Origin: an uncultured Phycisphaerales bacterium
GTDB taxonomy: Bacteria > Planctomycetota > Phycisphaerae > Phycisphaerales > SM1A02
Assembly: GCA_905480395.1 (NCBI GenBank)
Contig: CAJQQE010000049.1
Coordinates: 1-64,000, forward strand
Direction of reading: 5' to 3'
DNA: 64,000 bases
Shown here: piece by piece, positions 25,832-36,300 of the stretch
How the letters are laid out: each line of letters begins with the position of its first letter
How positions within the stretch are numbered: the stretch's first letter is position 1
Notes under the pieces: generated by a model
Seen by the model: only the letters and a program-made list of their open reading frames with translations
The model's database searches: none
What the model was told of the DNA's origin: nothing
Program-made: the position numbers and the translations under genes

Positions 25832-26121
25832 ACCGTAGAGTCCTTCTCTTGAGGGTCAGGAGGAAAATCGGACTTTGGGGAGTTCAACTTCCGTCCGGAT
25901 CCAGTTTTCAGGATCTTCAAGTACCGGAGGACGGCGGACAGGCCGCGCAATCGGATCAGACCGACCGAAACGCCATTGCGGACATCTAAGAGGTTGTCGA
26001 AGCGAACCGTTGGCGGAGCGGCGGGTAGACTTCGGCAGATCGCGCCGTTTGGCTCAATGCGGTTCCATTCGGTGTGGTCGAATTCAAGACTGACTAGTCG
26101 GTAAATTTGGAGATACGTCAT
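25828..26121 (-). CDS. possible 97-residue protein
   Basis: Open frame MTYLQIYRLVSLEFD to QEKDSTV, ending in ATGA overlap with the small gene downstream. The middle (VRFDNLLDVRNGVSVGLIRL and the following RGLSAVLRYLKIL) reads like a folded protein. Against it: its ATG shares the palindromic CATG with the start of the divergent Tricorn gene, leaving no room for either 5' region, and codon use is only mildly GC-rich at third positions. Without it, this 290-base stretch is the Tricorn upstream region. Confidence 0.3.
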   Translation of the reverse strand: MTYLQIYRLVSLEFDHTEWNRIEPNGAICRSLPAAPPTVRFDNLLDVRNGVSVGLIRLRGLSAVLRYLKILKTGSGRKLNSPKSDFPPDPQEKDSTV

Positions 26122-29100
26122 GAATCGTTGGCTCTTGCTTCGCCCCGTCTTCGGCCTCATTTTGTCGGCGGGGGTGATCAACCTCCTGATTTCTGGGTTC
26201 GCCTCGGCTGCCGTGGGGACCTTGCATCCCCGGACAGCCGGCACCCATCGGGCGGAAGGGAACGTCGACCTTCCTCGATTCCCGAGTATCAGCCCCGACG
26301 GCGAGACCGTGGTCTTTAGCTGGCGAGGAGACCTTTGGAAGGTCGCCTTCGGGGGCGGAACTGCCATTCGACTCACCAGCCATCCTGGCCGCGATCATGA
26401 TTCGGCTTGGACGCCGGATGGTTCCACAATTGTGTTCGAGAGCGACCGGACTGGGACTACCAATCTTTGGGCGATGGCGGCCGATGGCACCGGACTCCGA
26501 AAGATCACTGATCTAGATAGCTCGGTCGCCCTTGGTGGAGTGGGGGTTGATTCGGATGGAAAAGTTGTCGTGGGATTCACGGGGTATCTCGAGGGTGATC
26601 TCTATCGATCCCCGCGTCCCTACGAGGTTTCGATCGAAGGCGGCGAGCCGCGTCGATTGCACGATGCCTTCGGTGGATTGAACGTCCGGAGCCCCGATGG
26701 CACCCGGGCGGCTTTCGAACGAGGGAACGCGAAGTGGGAGCGGCGGCACTATCGGGGCGACGATCGGCGCAACGTCTGGATGTATGACGGCGCCGCCGAC
26801 ACGTTCTCGCCGTTGACCGATTGGGCAGGAAACGACGGGAAGCCGCGATGGTCGGGTGATGATGCCGTCCTCTTCCTCTCTGATCGCGCGAACTCGACTC
26901 AGAACATTCATCGACAATCGCTGGATGGCGGGGATGCCGAGGCGATCACCGATTTTGAGGACATCGACGTTGCGGGATTCGATGCGACTTCCGATGGTCG
27001 AAAAATCGTTCTGCATCGATGGGACTCGCTCTTTACACTTGACCTTGACGATCCAAATGCGGTCCCGCGACCGATGGTCATCACGGCGCCCGAAGACGCG
27101 CTTGATGCAGAAGAGAACCTCGACATCTCTCGACGGGTCACCGAGGCAGCGCTCAACCCGGATGGGGAATCGATCGCGGTGATTGCCTACGGCGAAGTCG
27201 TGATTCGAGGCACCGCGGATGACGCGCCCACTCGCCGAGTGACCGAAACGCACGGTCGAGAAGGCGATCTCGCCTGGAGTCCCGACGGAACCACCCTCTA
27301 TTTTACGACCATGGATGGCGGCCACGCTTCGATCATGGCCGCAACCGTCGCGCGAACCCGCGAAGAGATCAAGAACGACTATGCAGATCGGACGGGGTCC
27401 GGCGAGGGCGACGAGGGATCAGAGGAAGAAGCAGAGGAAGACGCATCTTCTGAAGACGCGAAGGACCTCGATCCGGCGGATGCTGACGACGAAGAGGGTG
27501 CGAGCCAGGTCGCGGACGTGAGTGAGGGGAAAGATGCCGATGATTCGGTCGAAGAAGAAGGCGCGAAGGACGCTCCAGAAACAGAGGATGAAACAGAAGC
27601 AGAAGACGAAGCCGATCCGCTGCTTGACCCCGCGCGTTGGGCGGATGCCGTGAGTTTTCAGGTCAGCCCGCTGATTGAAACTGGGACCAATGATCATCGC
27701 CCGTCGCCGTCGCCCGATGGCATGAAGCTCGGGTTCATTCGCGGCCTGGGCGATCTGATGATGTTCGATCTGGCCACCGGGGAGGAGACGCTGCTTCGAG
27801 CAGGATGGGATCGGGGCATCGAGTTCGAGTGGAGTCTCGACTCGAGTTGGATCGTCTTTGATCAGGCGGATATGAACTTCAATCAAGACGTCTTCATCGT
27901 GCCGAGCGACGGATCGGCGGCGCCGATCAACATCTCGCGCCATCCCGATAACGACGGGGGTGCCCGGTTCTCCGCCGATGCCAAGGTGCTTGCGTTCTCA
28001 AGCGAACGAGACTCTGAGGAATACGACGTCTGGTACGTCTTCCTCGATCGCAATCTTGAAAAACTGGCCACCCCTGAACTCGAGAAGTATTTCGAAGATG
28101 CAGAGAAGGCGGCGAAGAAGCGGAAGCCGCTCGATCCGAACAAAGTCCGAAAGGCATTGGCGAAGGCTGCGGCCGCGGCAGTGGCGGATGGGGAAGCGGC
28201 CGCGGGTCAGGATGAGCCAGTCAACGTGGCGGATGCGGATGCGGATGCGGAAGATGCGGCGGAAGAGGCCGACGTGCCTCCATTCACGACCAAGGATCTG
28301 GAGACGGCATATCTCCGGCTCCGGAAGTTGACGAGTCTTCCGGGCAACGAAAACCGTCTGACGATGCTCCCAGCGGGGAACGCGGTGCTCTTCGGGAGCA
28401 GGACATCCGCACCTGGCGTGTCGGGTCTTTATTCAGTCAAGTGGGACGGCACGGGTCGGAAGCGACTCGGTGACTCGGTTTCGATGATGGGGCTCTCTGA
28501 AGATGGCGGACGGCTGGTCGCGGTGGGGGGCGGCGCGGCCAAGACCATTGATGTCGGAAGTGGTAAAGCGACCGCGTATCCGATCCGCATGCGAGTCCGA
28601 CTTGATCTTGAGCAGCAGTCGAGCGAGAAGTTCCTCGAGGCGGCGGGGATCATCGGAGAGGTCTTTTATGATCCCGAAATGAAGGGGCTGGACTGGCCCG
28701 CCTTGACCGAGCGATATCACCAACTCGCGCGGAAGGCAAGAACTGCTGACGAGTTCAACTGGGTCGCGAATCGACTCATTGGCGAACTCAGCGCCTCGCA
28801 CATGGGCATCCGCGCACAGGCTGAGGCGATGCCGTTGTCCCAATCCATCGGACGGCTTGGCGTCGACCTGGAAAGGGTCGAACGCGGATATCGAATCACC
28901 GGGATCATCGAGGATTCGCCGGCGGTGGAAACCGAAATGCCATTGGAAGTTGGCGACGTGATCACGGCGATTGATCTCGTGCCGTTCGACCTCGGGTCGA
29001 CCCCTCCGGACACCGTGGGCGGTCGCCTCCGAGGCAAGAGTGGTTCAGAGGTGATCGTGACCGTGCTTCGAGCCGTTCCGGCGGCGGAAGACGGCGTGGC

Positions 29101-29806
29101 GGAGGAACCGGTCGAGCTTGATCTGCTGTTGACCCCGATTTCGAATAGTGCGGTTCGAGGTCTCGTCTATCGCGCGACCCAACGGCGTCGATCGGCCTTA
29201 GTCGACGAATGGTCCGGAGGAAGACTTGGCTATACGCACATCCGTGGAATGAACCAGCCATCGCTGGATGAATTTGAGCGGGACATTTTTGCGGCGGCGG
29301 AAGGGCGGGACGGCCTCGTGGTTGATGTTCGTGACAATGGTGGGGGATGGACCACAGATCGACTTCTTGCTTCGATCATGGCCCGGCCGCATGCATACAC
29401 CATTCCACGGGGAGCCGACCAGTCGAGCACCGGGAACTATCCGCAGGATCGTCTCTATATCCAGCGATACATGCTTCCCATGAACATGCTCTGCAACGAG
29501 AAAAGCTACTCGAATGCAGAAATCATCTCGCATGCCTTTAAGACACTTGGCCGCGGCACGCTGGTTGGTCAACGCACGCACGGAAGCGTCATCTCCACTG
29601 GTGGCACCTCCTTGATCGACGGGACATCGGTGCGGCTTCCCTTCCGTGGTTGGTATCTCCAAAGTGGCGAGGACATGGAGAACAACGGCGCCGTCCCCGA
29701 TCTCATCGTGGTGCAGACTCCGGAAGACGAAGTCGCGGGAATCGATGCGCAGCTGAAGGCAGCAGTTGATGATCTGCTTACGCGGCTCGATGAACCGTTG
29801 CCATGA
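26120..29806 (+). CDS. Tricorn-type protease with acidic insert
   Basis: Large protease of the Tricorn family (S41-related), 1228 residues. Order: export-type hydrophobic N-terminus (LILSAGVINLLISGFASAA); seven-bladed WD40-like propeller with SPDG/SxDG motifs (about 45-420); an Asp/Glu-rich, low-complexity insert (about 425-505); second propeller (about 510-820); a helical core with the catalytic His of SASHMGIRA (about 893); PDZ domain (YRITGIIEDSPAV on); and an S41 C-terminal domain with GLVVDVRDNGGGW and the likely nucleophile Ser in YSNAEIISH (about 1131). Probably degrades peptides in the periplasm. It is the first of three genes joined by four-base overlaps. Confidence 0.92.
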   Translation: MNRWLLLRPVFGLILSAGVINLLISGFASAAVGTLHPRTAGTHRAEGNVDLPRFPSISPDGETVVFSWRGDLWKVAFGGGTAIRLTSHPGRDHDSAWTPDGSTIVFESDRTGTTNLWAMAADGTGLRKITDLDSSVALGGVGVDSDGKVVVGFTGYLEGDLYRSPRPYEVSIEGGEPRRLHDAFGGLNVRSPDGTRAAFERGNAKWERRHYRGDDRRNVWMYDGAADTFSPLTDWAGNDGKPRWSGDDAVLFLSDRANSTQNIHRQSLDGGDAEAITDFEDIDVAGFDATSDGRKIVLHRWDSLFTLDLDDPNAVPRPMVITAPEDALDAEENLDISRRVTEAALNPDGESIAVIAYGEVVIRGTADDAPTRRVTETHGREGDLAWSPDGTTLYFTTMDGGHASIMAATVARTREEIKNDYADRTGSGEGDEGSEEEAEEDASSEDAKDLDPADADDEEGASQVADVSEGKDADDSVEEEGAKDAPETEDETEAEDEADPLLDPARWADAVSFQVSPLIETGTNDHRPSPSPDGMKLGFIRGLGDLMMFDLATGEETLLRAGWDRGIEFEWSLDSSWIVFDQADMNFNQDVFIVPSDGSAAPINISRHPDNDGGARFSADAKVLAFSSERDSEEYDVWYVFLDRNLEKLATPELEKYFEDAEKAAKKRKPLDPNKVRKALAKAAAAAVADGEAAAGQDEPVNVADADADAEDAAEEADVPPFTTKDLETAYLRLRKLTSLPGNENRLTMLPAGNAVLFGSRTSAPGVSGLYSVKWDGTGRKRLGDSVSMMGLSEDGGRLVAVGGGAAKTIDVGSGKATAYPIRMRVRLDLEQQSSEKFLEAAGIIGEVFYDPEMKGLDWPALTERYHQLARKARTADEFNWVANRLIGELSASHMGIRAQAEAMPLSQSIGRLGVDLERVERGYRITGIIEDSPAVETEMPLEVGDVITAIDLVPFDLGSTPPDTVGGRLRGKSGSEVIVTVLRAVPAAEDGVAEEPVELDLLLTPISNSAVRGLVYRATQRRRSALVDEWSGGRLGYTHIRGMNQPSLDEFERDIFAAAEGRDGLVVDVRDNGGGWTTDRLLASIMARPHAYTIPRGADQSSTGNYPQDRLYIQRYMLPMNMLCNEKSYSNAEIISHAFKTLGRGTLVGQRTHGSVISTGGTSLIDGTSVRLPFRGWYLQSGEDMENNGAVPDLIVVQTPEDEVAGIDAQLKAAVDDLLTRLDEPLP

Positions 29807-30339
29807 CGTCTATCGTGCCGTTGATCTGCAACGGCCTGGTGCTGATTTCGTTCGCTTTGGTTGGTGTGCTCTCTGGATGTGGAGGCATGGAATCTTCGAT
29901 GCAAGACTCTTCGATCACGAATGCAGATGAGGCGAGGGTTGCGAAGATGGCGGCCGACTGGCGTTGGAAGTATCGGCTACTGGTGGTTGCCGTGGAGTCG
30001 CCGGGAACGGCATTGGATCTTCAGTGGTCCTTGGTCGCCGAGGTGGAGGCCGGGTGGCTTGATCGGGCGCTCCTCTTGGTCATGCTGACCAACAGCGAGG
30101 GTTGGGTTGTCAGAGATCCTTCCGCGGCTCGCTCGGTCAGTCATCATCTCACCGCGGGCGAGACGGCGGCGTTTCGTGACCGCTACAAACTCTCGAGGGA
30201 AAAATTCGAGGCGGTACTCGTCGGTAAGGACGGCGGCGTGAAGTCGCGGTACTCCCAAGTCGTCGATCCGGCGACGATCTTTCCCTTCATCGATTCAATG
30301 CCCATGCGGATGGACGAGATCAAGGCGGCATCCGAATGA
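29803..30339 (+). CDS. small lipoprotein between Tricorn and sulfatase
   Basis: A 178-residue predicted lipoprotein (lipobox VLSGC, Cys26, followed by Gly-Gly). The mature part includes RWKYRLLVVAVESPGTALD and a C-terminal half with EKFEAVLVGKDGGVKSRYS, which resembles the 'DUF4174' type of small secreted alpha/beta domain; that likeness is from memory and weak. It overlaps the Tricorn stop by ATGA and the sulfatase start by ATGA, so all three should be translated together. Confidence 0.7.
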   Translation: MTSIVPLICNGLVLISFALVGVLSGCGGMESSMQDSSITNADEARVAKMAADWRWKYRLLVVAVESPGTALDLQWSLVAEVEAGWLDRALLLVMLTNSEGWVVRDPSAARSVSHHLTAGETAAFRDRYKLSREKFEAVLVGKDGGVKSRYSQVVDPATIFPFIDSMPMRMDEIKAASE

Positions 30340-31784
30340 CCCGTCAAAGTCGGAGCGCGGGTTTCGGCCTGATGGTGATGGCGACCGTTCTGGGCGCCGC
30401 ATTCGGGCAAGATCATACTCGGGGCTCGGCGCCGACCTCGACGCCACTTCTGGACCGTCCGGACCTTCTCTTGATCCTGATCGACGATCTGGGTTGTCGA
30501 GATCTCTCTGGCGAAGGCCATGCGATCCACCGAACGCCGAACATCGACGCGCTTCGGGCTCAGAGTGTTCGATTCACGAATGCTGGATGCAACGGGCCAA
30601 ATTGTTCGCCGAGCCGGGCGGCCTTCGTCACGGCCCGACACGGAAGTCGTACGGGGGTTCATACCGTTGGCAGCGCGGAGCGCGGAAAAGCCTCCAATCG
30701 ACGAGTGAAGCCGCCAAAGAACGAGTTTCGAATTCGTGATGACGAGCGAACGATTGCGGAGACGCTGGGATCGGTGGGTTATCGAACCGGATTCGTCGGC
30801 AAGTGGCATGTCAGCGATGATCCGACGACTCAGGGGTTCGAACGGAATATTGGGGGAAACAAGGCCGGTCATCCCAAGTCGTATTTTCCGCCGTATCGCA
30901 ACTTGAATCTAGAGGACGGGCCGAAGGGTGAATATCTCATCGATCGGCTTGCCAGCGAGACGGTGCAAATGATTGAATCGTTCGAGGCCGACGCGGTGGA
31001 GGATGGCCGACCTTGGTTCGTGATGTACGCACCATATGCGGTCCACACGCCGATTCAGGCGAGGTCAGAGGCGGTGGCGGCAATGAAAATCCGACATCCG
31101 CAGATGAATGATCGATCGGCGCGATACGCCGTCATGGTCGAGGCGACGGATCGAGCGGTGGGAACAATCTTGGCCGCGGTCGACCTGGATCGCACCGTCG
31201 TCTGTTTCGCCAGCGACAACGGCGGGCTTCAACCGGTCACCGACATGTCACCGTGGCGAGGGGGAAAGGGCATGCTCTACGAGGGTGGAGTGCGAACGCC
31301 CCTCTTCGTTCGAGTACCGGGGGTCCCTGCGGGCGAGGTGGAGACGCCGGTGCAGTTATTCGATGTCCACCCGACGCTGGTCGAACTCGCCGGGGCCGTG
31401 ATGCCGGCCGATCGGCCGATCGACGCGGTATCGTTGATGCCAGCGCTTCGCGGTGAGCCACTGGATCGTGGCTCGCTCTTCTGGCACTTTCCCGCATACC
31501 TCGAAGGCCGCGATGCGGAGAGCCATGATCCTGGTCGACCGTTTCGTTCCACGCCAAGCGGTGCAATTCGTGAGGGGCGATGGAAACTCATTGAGTGGTT
31601 CGAAGATGGTGACATCGAGCTCTTTGATCTCGAATCTGATCCGGGAGAATTAGTCGATCGGAGCGAAACCGAACCCGAGCTTCGCGAGGCGATGCTTGGC
31701 AGGCTTGCGGCGTGGCGGCTCAGGATTGGTTCCGCCATGCCCACGCCGATCGCCGTCATTCCGGACGCGTTGAGTTTGGAGTGA
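30336..31784 (+). CDS. sulfatase (arylsulfatase type)
   Basis: Exported sulfatase of 482 residues. A signal peptide (GFGLMVMATVLGAAFGQ) is followed by DLLLILIDDLGCRD, whose two Asp bind calcium (about residues 50-51), and the formylglycine signature NCSPSRAAFVTARHGSRTG: Cys90 would be oxidised to formylglycine, with Pro and Arg at the expected places. Further motifs: RTGFVGKWHV, the metal-site FASDNGG, and LYEGGVRTPLFVR. The signature is CxPSR type, so it needs a formylglycine-generating enzyme (or anSME), not seen in the window. The probable target is a sulfated polysaccharide, as in many marine planctomycetes; the exact substrate is unknown. Confidence 0.92.
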   Translation: MTRQSRSAGFGLMVMATVLGAAFGQDHTRGSAPTSTPLLDRPDLLLILIDDLGCRDLSGEGHAIHRTPNIDALRAQSVRFTNAGCNGPNCSPSRAAFVTARHGSRTGVHTVGSAERGKASNRRVKPPKNEFRIRDDERTIAETLGSVGYRTGFVGKWHVSDDPTTQGFERNIGGNKAGHPKSYFPPYRNLNLEDGPKGEYLIDRLASETVQMIESFEADAVEDGRPWFVMYAPYAVHTPIQARSEAVAAMKIRHPQMNDRSARYAVMVEATDRAVGTILAAVDLDRTVVCFASDNGGLQPVTDMSPWRGGKGMLYEGGVRTPLFVRVPGVPAGEVETPVQLFDVHPTLVELAGAVMPADRPIDAVSLMPALRGEPLDRGSLFWHFPAYLEGRDAESHDPGRPFRSTPSGAIREGRWKLIEWFEDGDIELFDLESDPGELVDRSETEPELREAMLGRLAAWRLRIGSAMPTPIAVIPDALSLE

Positions 31785-31805
31785 TGTGTTGGGCTGTGGG
31801 GTCGG

Positions 31806-32318
31806 TCACCAATCGCCGGCATAATCGATGGCAAAGGGACCGGCCTTGTAGGCGGTCATCTCGTGGAGACGTCGTGCGATCTGACGAAGATGCAGATCGT
31901 CATGAGCGCACCATGCCGCGAGGATGTCGCCTGCTCGAATGGTTCCGAATGTCGGTTGGCTCTTCTCGATGAAGAAGTCGTGATCAGCGACGGTGTGCAG
32001 CCAGTTCGCCTCGGTGCGTCGAACGGCGCTGAACTGATGCAACATCATCTGAAGATCACGGTCGCGATAGCCACGCGCTCCTGCGGCCGCTTTGGGGTCG
32101 ATCGTCGGCCAGTCGGCTTCTGGAGCCTCAAGGGTCATTCGGAGTCGCGTGCCGAAGTCATCAAGATCCTCGTCGACGAGGTGGCAGATGATCTCGAGTA
32201 TGGACCAGTCTGATTCGGAAGGTCGCCAGCGAGCGTCATCGGTGCTCAGGTCGGCGAGCAATGCCGCCAGTGAGCCGGGGATTCGCTCGAGCCGATTGAT
32301 CATCCAGAGGACGTCCAT
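31806..32318 (-). CDS. DinB-like metal-binding protein
   Basis: A 170-residue protein of the DinB/YfiT four-helix superfamily. The metal-site histidines appear as ICHLVDED (His46), and AHDDLHLRQIARR (two His near 137 and 141) in the fourth helix, the normal triad pattern. Start MDVLWMINRLERIPGSL is typical of the family. Members include thiol transferases and stress-induced proteins; nothing here points to one reaction. It is the last gene of a minus-strand group below the SWIM and SNF2 genes, 85 bases downstream. Confidence 0.85.
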   Translation of the reverse strand: MDVLWMINRLERIPGSLAALLADLSTDDARWRPSESDWSILEIICHLVDEDLDDFGTRLRMTLEAPEADWPTIDPKAAAGARGYRDRDLQMMLHQFSAVRRTEANWLHTVADHDFFIEKSQPTFGTIRAGDILAAWCAHDDLHLRQIARRLHEMTAYKAGPFAIDYAGDW

Positions 32319-32403
32319 GGCCCGAATTGAACCATGTCAACGCAAGTCCTGCTGAGAGGGCGTCGATTCCGATCTTGAATCAGGCTTCTGCCGTGGGTTT
32401 GGC

Positions 32404-33348
32404 TCAGTCCGTCTCGTCTTCGTCGTCGGAAGGATCGACGTCCGGTAGAGGCTGAGATGCGGCCATGGCAACGTCATCGAGCTCCGCGAGTCGGGCGCGA
32501 GCAGCATTCGCCACGGAGTCGTAGATGCTCGCCAAGAGTCCGACCAGTGGGAAGCGTCCTTCGAGCGGTGCGTTTCCCAGTCTCCGGAGCAGCGCCTGAG
32601 GCGCGTGTTCGATTCGTCGCTCTCGCTTGAAGGCCTCAAGTCCGGGTCCGGGACTCCAGAACGTTTCGAGCGATTCCTCCACGGAGGGGAGATCTCGAAC
32701 CATGGCCGCCGTTCCCGGGATGGGATGGGCGCGACTCAGGCCGCTGGTTGCGAGCAGCCGAGCTTCCTGAAGTCGTTCCAGGAAACGTGGTCCGAACAGT
32801 CCGCGGAGCGTGAGAATCAACAGTGGATCTGCCTCCATTCGCTCCGCCATCAAGTACGCCGCGGTGACCGCATGTCGGCACTTCGACTGCCCGCAGTTGC
32901 AGGTGAATTGAATCTGTGAGGGATCGGGGATCAAGGTGAGTCCGGCGGCCGCGAACGGTTCAGCGATTTCCGGGGAGACATCACCGGAGACCAACTTTGC
33001 GGTGTAACGGGCTTCTCGAGCCATCGATTTGACGACTCGGTCCCAGTCGTCCCGGCTGATGGGATCAAACTCGATGCGGAGGTCGTGTGGTCGCGCCGAC
33101 ACGTCTTGCACCGTGGCGGTAATTCTCGCCGGTTCGATGTTCATGAGGACCGTCTGGCCCTTGCGGGCAAAGTCGAGTCCTTCGGATCGCGTGGTGTCAT
33201 CGAAGCCGGAGAGGACCATCTCTAACCAAGGGCCGGCTGGCCAGTTGAAGACAATCTCTTCGTCTTTCGATCGGAGGCGAAGTCCGTTACGAACCTTGCG
33301 AGGCGTGTCGTCCCGGCGTCGAAATCCTTCGTCGCGGCTGGTGATCAT
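32404..33348 (-). CDS. SWIM zinc-finger protein
   Basis: A 314-residue protein with a SWIM zinc finger (CxC...CxH) seen as FTCNCGQSKCRHAVTAAYLM near residues 145-165. The first 140 residues form a predicted alpha/beta region (WLEMVLSGFDDT, GQTVLMNIEPARITATVQD) typical of the proteins found beside SNF2 helicases; the C-terminus is acidic (DVDPSDDEDETD). Its ATG overlaps the SNF2 stop by ATGA, so the pair is translationally coupled. SWIM fingers bind DNA or protein. It is likely a partner subunit of the helicase. Confidence 0.88.
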   Translation of the reverse strand: MITSRDEGFRRRDDTPRKVRNGLRLRSKDEEIVFNWPAGPWLEMVLSGFDDTTRSEGLDFARKGQTVLMNIEPARITATVQDVSARPHDLRIEFDPISRDDWDRVVKSMAREARYTAKLVSGDVSPEIAEPFAAAGLTLIPDPSQIQFTCNCGQSKCRHAVTAAYLMAERMEADPLLILTLRGLFGPRFLERLQEARLLATSGLSRAHPIPGTAAMVRDLPSVEESLETFWSPGPGLEAFKRERRIEHAPQALLRRLGNAPLEGRFPLVGLLASIYDSVANAARARLAELDDVAMAASQPLPDVDPSDDEDETD

Positions 33349-36300
33349 GAGTCATCCTCCTCGACGCCGCTCTCGCGGAGTGCCAGCACGTTCCGCAACT
33401 GATTGGAGCTCAATTCGGTCAACCAAGACTCTCCCGCACCGATGATTCGGCGGGCGAGGTCAGTTTTTTGCTCAATCATCTGATCAATCCGTTCCTCGAG
33501 CGTTCCAGATGTGATCATCTTGTGGACGTTCACGGTTCTGGTCTGTCCGATTCGGAATGCCCGGTCCGTGGCCTGGTTTTCCACCGCGGGATTCCACCAG
33601 CGGTCAAAGTGAATCACGTGATTCGCACTGGTCAGGTTGACGCCCACGCCGCCGGCCTTGAGGGACAGGATAAAGATGGGTGCGGCTTCGCGATTCTGGA
33701 AGCGCTCGATCATCTGATCTCGTTTTCCTTGCGGCGTGCCGCCGTGAAGGAACAGCGGATCCATGTCGAATTCTTGCCGCATGATGGTGGCTAGGAGATG
33801 CCCCATCTGTCGGAATTGCGTAAAGATCAAGGCCTGATCGCCGGCGGCGACGACTTCCTCGAGAATCTCGACGAGCCTGATGCTCTTGCCGGAGCGACGA
33901 CTGAGCCGTTCGCCCTTTACGGGTGCGAGATCGGTCTCGCGAAGGAAGTGTGCGGGGTGGTTGCAGATTTGCTTGAGTCGGACGAGCCCCGAAAGAACAA
34001 GGCCTCGACGGCGGATGCCCGTCGCCTCGTCCACTTTTCGAAGCATGTCCTGAACCACGGTGTCGTAGAGTTTCGCCTGTTCCGGCGTGAGTTGAACCTG
34101 CTGTCGGTTCTCGACCAATGGTGGGAGATCGTCGGCGACGCCATCATCGGTCTTGAGTCGCCGAAGGATGAAGGGGCCGACAAGTTGTTTCAGGCGTTCT
34201 GCTCGTCGTTCGTCGCGATGCCGTTCGATTGGAATCGCAAATCGACGGCGGAAATCGCTTTGCGGTCCGAGGAAGCCCGGGAGGCAGAACTCCATGATCG
34301 ACCAGAGTTCGGTGAGTCGGTTCTCGACCGGAGTACCCGTGAGTGCGATCCGATGGCGACTCTTGATTGATCTGATTGCGGTGGCCTGCTTCGTCGGTGG
34401 GTTCTTGACGTGCTGCGCTTCGTCCAGCACTACCCGTTCCCAAGTGACTTCTTCGATCCAAGGCCGATCCCGACTGACCAGTGCATAGGTGGTGACCACA
34501 ACGTCACAGGCGTTTGATTTTTCGACGAACCCAACTCCGACCGGTCGGTCCGGACCGTGCTGGACATGAACCCGGAGTTCGGGGGCGAAGCGTTCTAGTT
34601 CGCGTCGCCAGTTGCCGGCCACCGACATCGGGCAAACGAGAAGCGTCGGATTGACGGCGCCGGGGCGGATTTCGCGTTCGTGTTGGAGCAGGGCGATCAT
34701 CTGAATCGTCTTGCCGAGGCCCATGTCATCTGCAAGGCAGCCGCCGAGACCGAACCGGTCTAGGAAGGCGAGCCAAGCGAGGCCTCGTTCCTGATACGGA
34801 CGGAGGGTTCCATTGAAGTTCGCGGGGACCTTCACTGGTCTTGCGGAATCGTCGGGTATCCCGTCATCGCCGAGAAGCTCGGTGATCCAGCCATCGGTGC
34901 GGACGCCGGTGATCGGCGGCATTTCGCCATCTTCTTCGCCGATCGATGCGAGCCGAAGAACTTCTCCGAGGGTCGCGGCGCCACCGGGATGCTTGTCGAG
35001 GAAGACTTTGGCTCGCTCGAAGTCTTCGGCGCGGATTTCGACCCAGGTATCGCCGACGCGAACCAACGGAGCGCCATTCTCAGCCAGTCGGCGGAGTTCC
35101 TCGAGTCCGACGTTCTGATCTCCGATCGAGATCTCCCACGAATAGTCGACGAGGCTGGAGAGACCCATCGCCGGCGGTGCTTCCGCATCTCCGTGGGGCT
35201 CGATGATCATTCTCACGCCGATGCGACTCGTGGTGCTTCCCCACCATGAGGGTGCCAGGACCTCGATGCCCGCCTCCTGAAGAATCGGACGTGCTTCTTG
35301 CAGGAAGGCATGAGACTCGGCCGTCGAGAGTTCGATTCCGGTGGGATCAATCTCTTCGAGGACGGTCTTCAACTTGGGCCAGATTCGCTCCGCTCGGCCG
35401 AGTTCGGCCAGCAACAGGTCGCCTGGGGTTTCCTCGGAACCAACGACCGACGCGAGCCGCCCGCCGCCGCCATCGGCCCAGATGTCTGCAGCGTCCACGA
35501 TGATCGGTGGATCATCAGTCACGAGCAGGTGGAAGCCCAGTGGCCAGCGAGCGTTCTGAAGGTCTTCTGGCGTTGCATCGAGAACGCCGTCCATCGGTTC
35601 GGCCAACTGCAGGCAGAGTCGAACCGCGCGGCCTTCGACTGGATCGATGAGTCCACCGAGCCAAAGTCGTGCGCCTCGAGTCACGTCGACGAGGGTTTCG
35701 CGGGACGTGCGGATGTGCCGGTCATCTCCGAGCAGGCCGGTGAGCAGTGCGACCTGTCGGTCACCTTCGGCATCGCGATCTTCGATCGCGTCGAGATAAT
35801 CCTCGCCCAAGAGGGTTCGACGAACGAGTGCGTCGATCATCGACTCCAAAGCCGATTCGATCACGGTCCAGCGATCGGGCATCGTGACATCGACGATGGA
35901 GAGTGCCACCGGGGGAATCGCCGACGCGAGATGACGAAGCGGTTCCGCCAGTTCGGCATCGGAGAGCCAAGGGACCCACCGACCTCTCAACGGGCCGCCT
36001 TCGACCTGGATCACCGAGGGCACGAATCGTTGGTCAGCGAGAAGTTCCAGCGCGAAGGTAGAAACCTCCGACCAGAATCGGATGTCGTGACCGAGCATCA
36101 CGTTTTCGATCGGCTGTTCGACGATGTTCGTGAAGAGATCAACCGCGGTGGCGGCGTCGATTTCCAGACACGGAACTTCGGTATCCCCGAGGATGAGGTC
36201 TTCGGCGTTGGGAACCGGCAGGGCAAGCTGAGTCGCGAGGACGAGGCCTGGTACCGGTTGTCTCGATCCATCACCGCCTCGATGGGGGAGTCGAAGTTGA

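Noticed and set aside
25515-25838. 107-residue plus-strand ORF opposite the small minus gene
   Set aside because: It lacks a good ribosome site and sits against the direction of its neighbour. The minus-strand ORF is in line with the M42 gene. Not settled without homologues.
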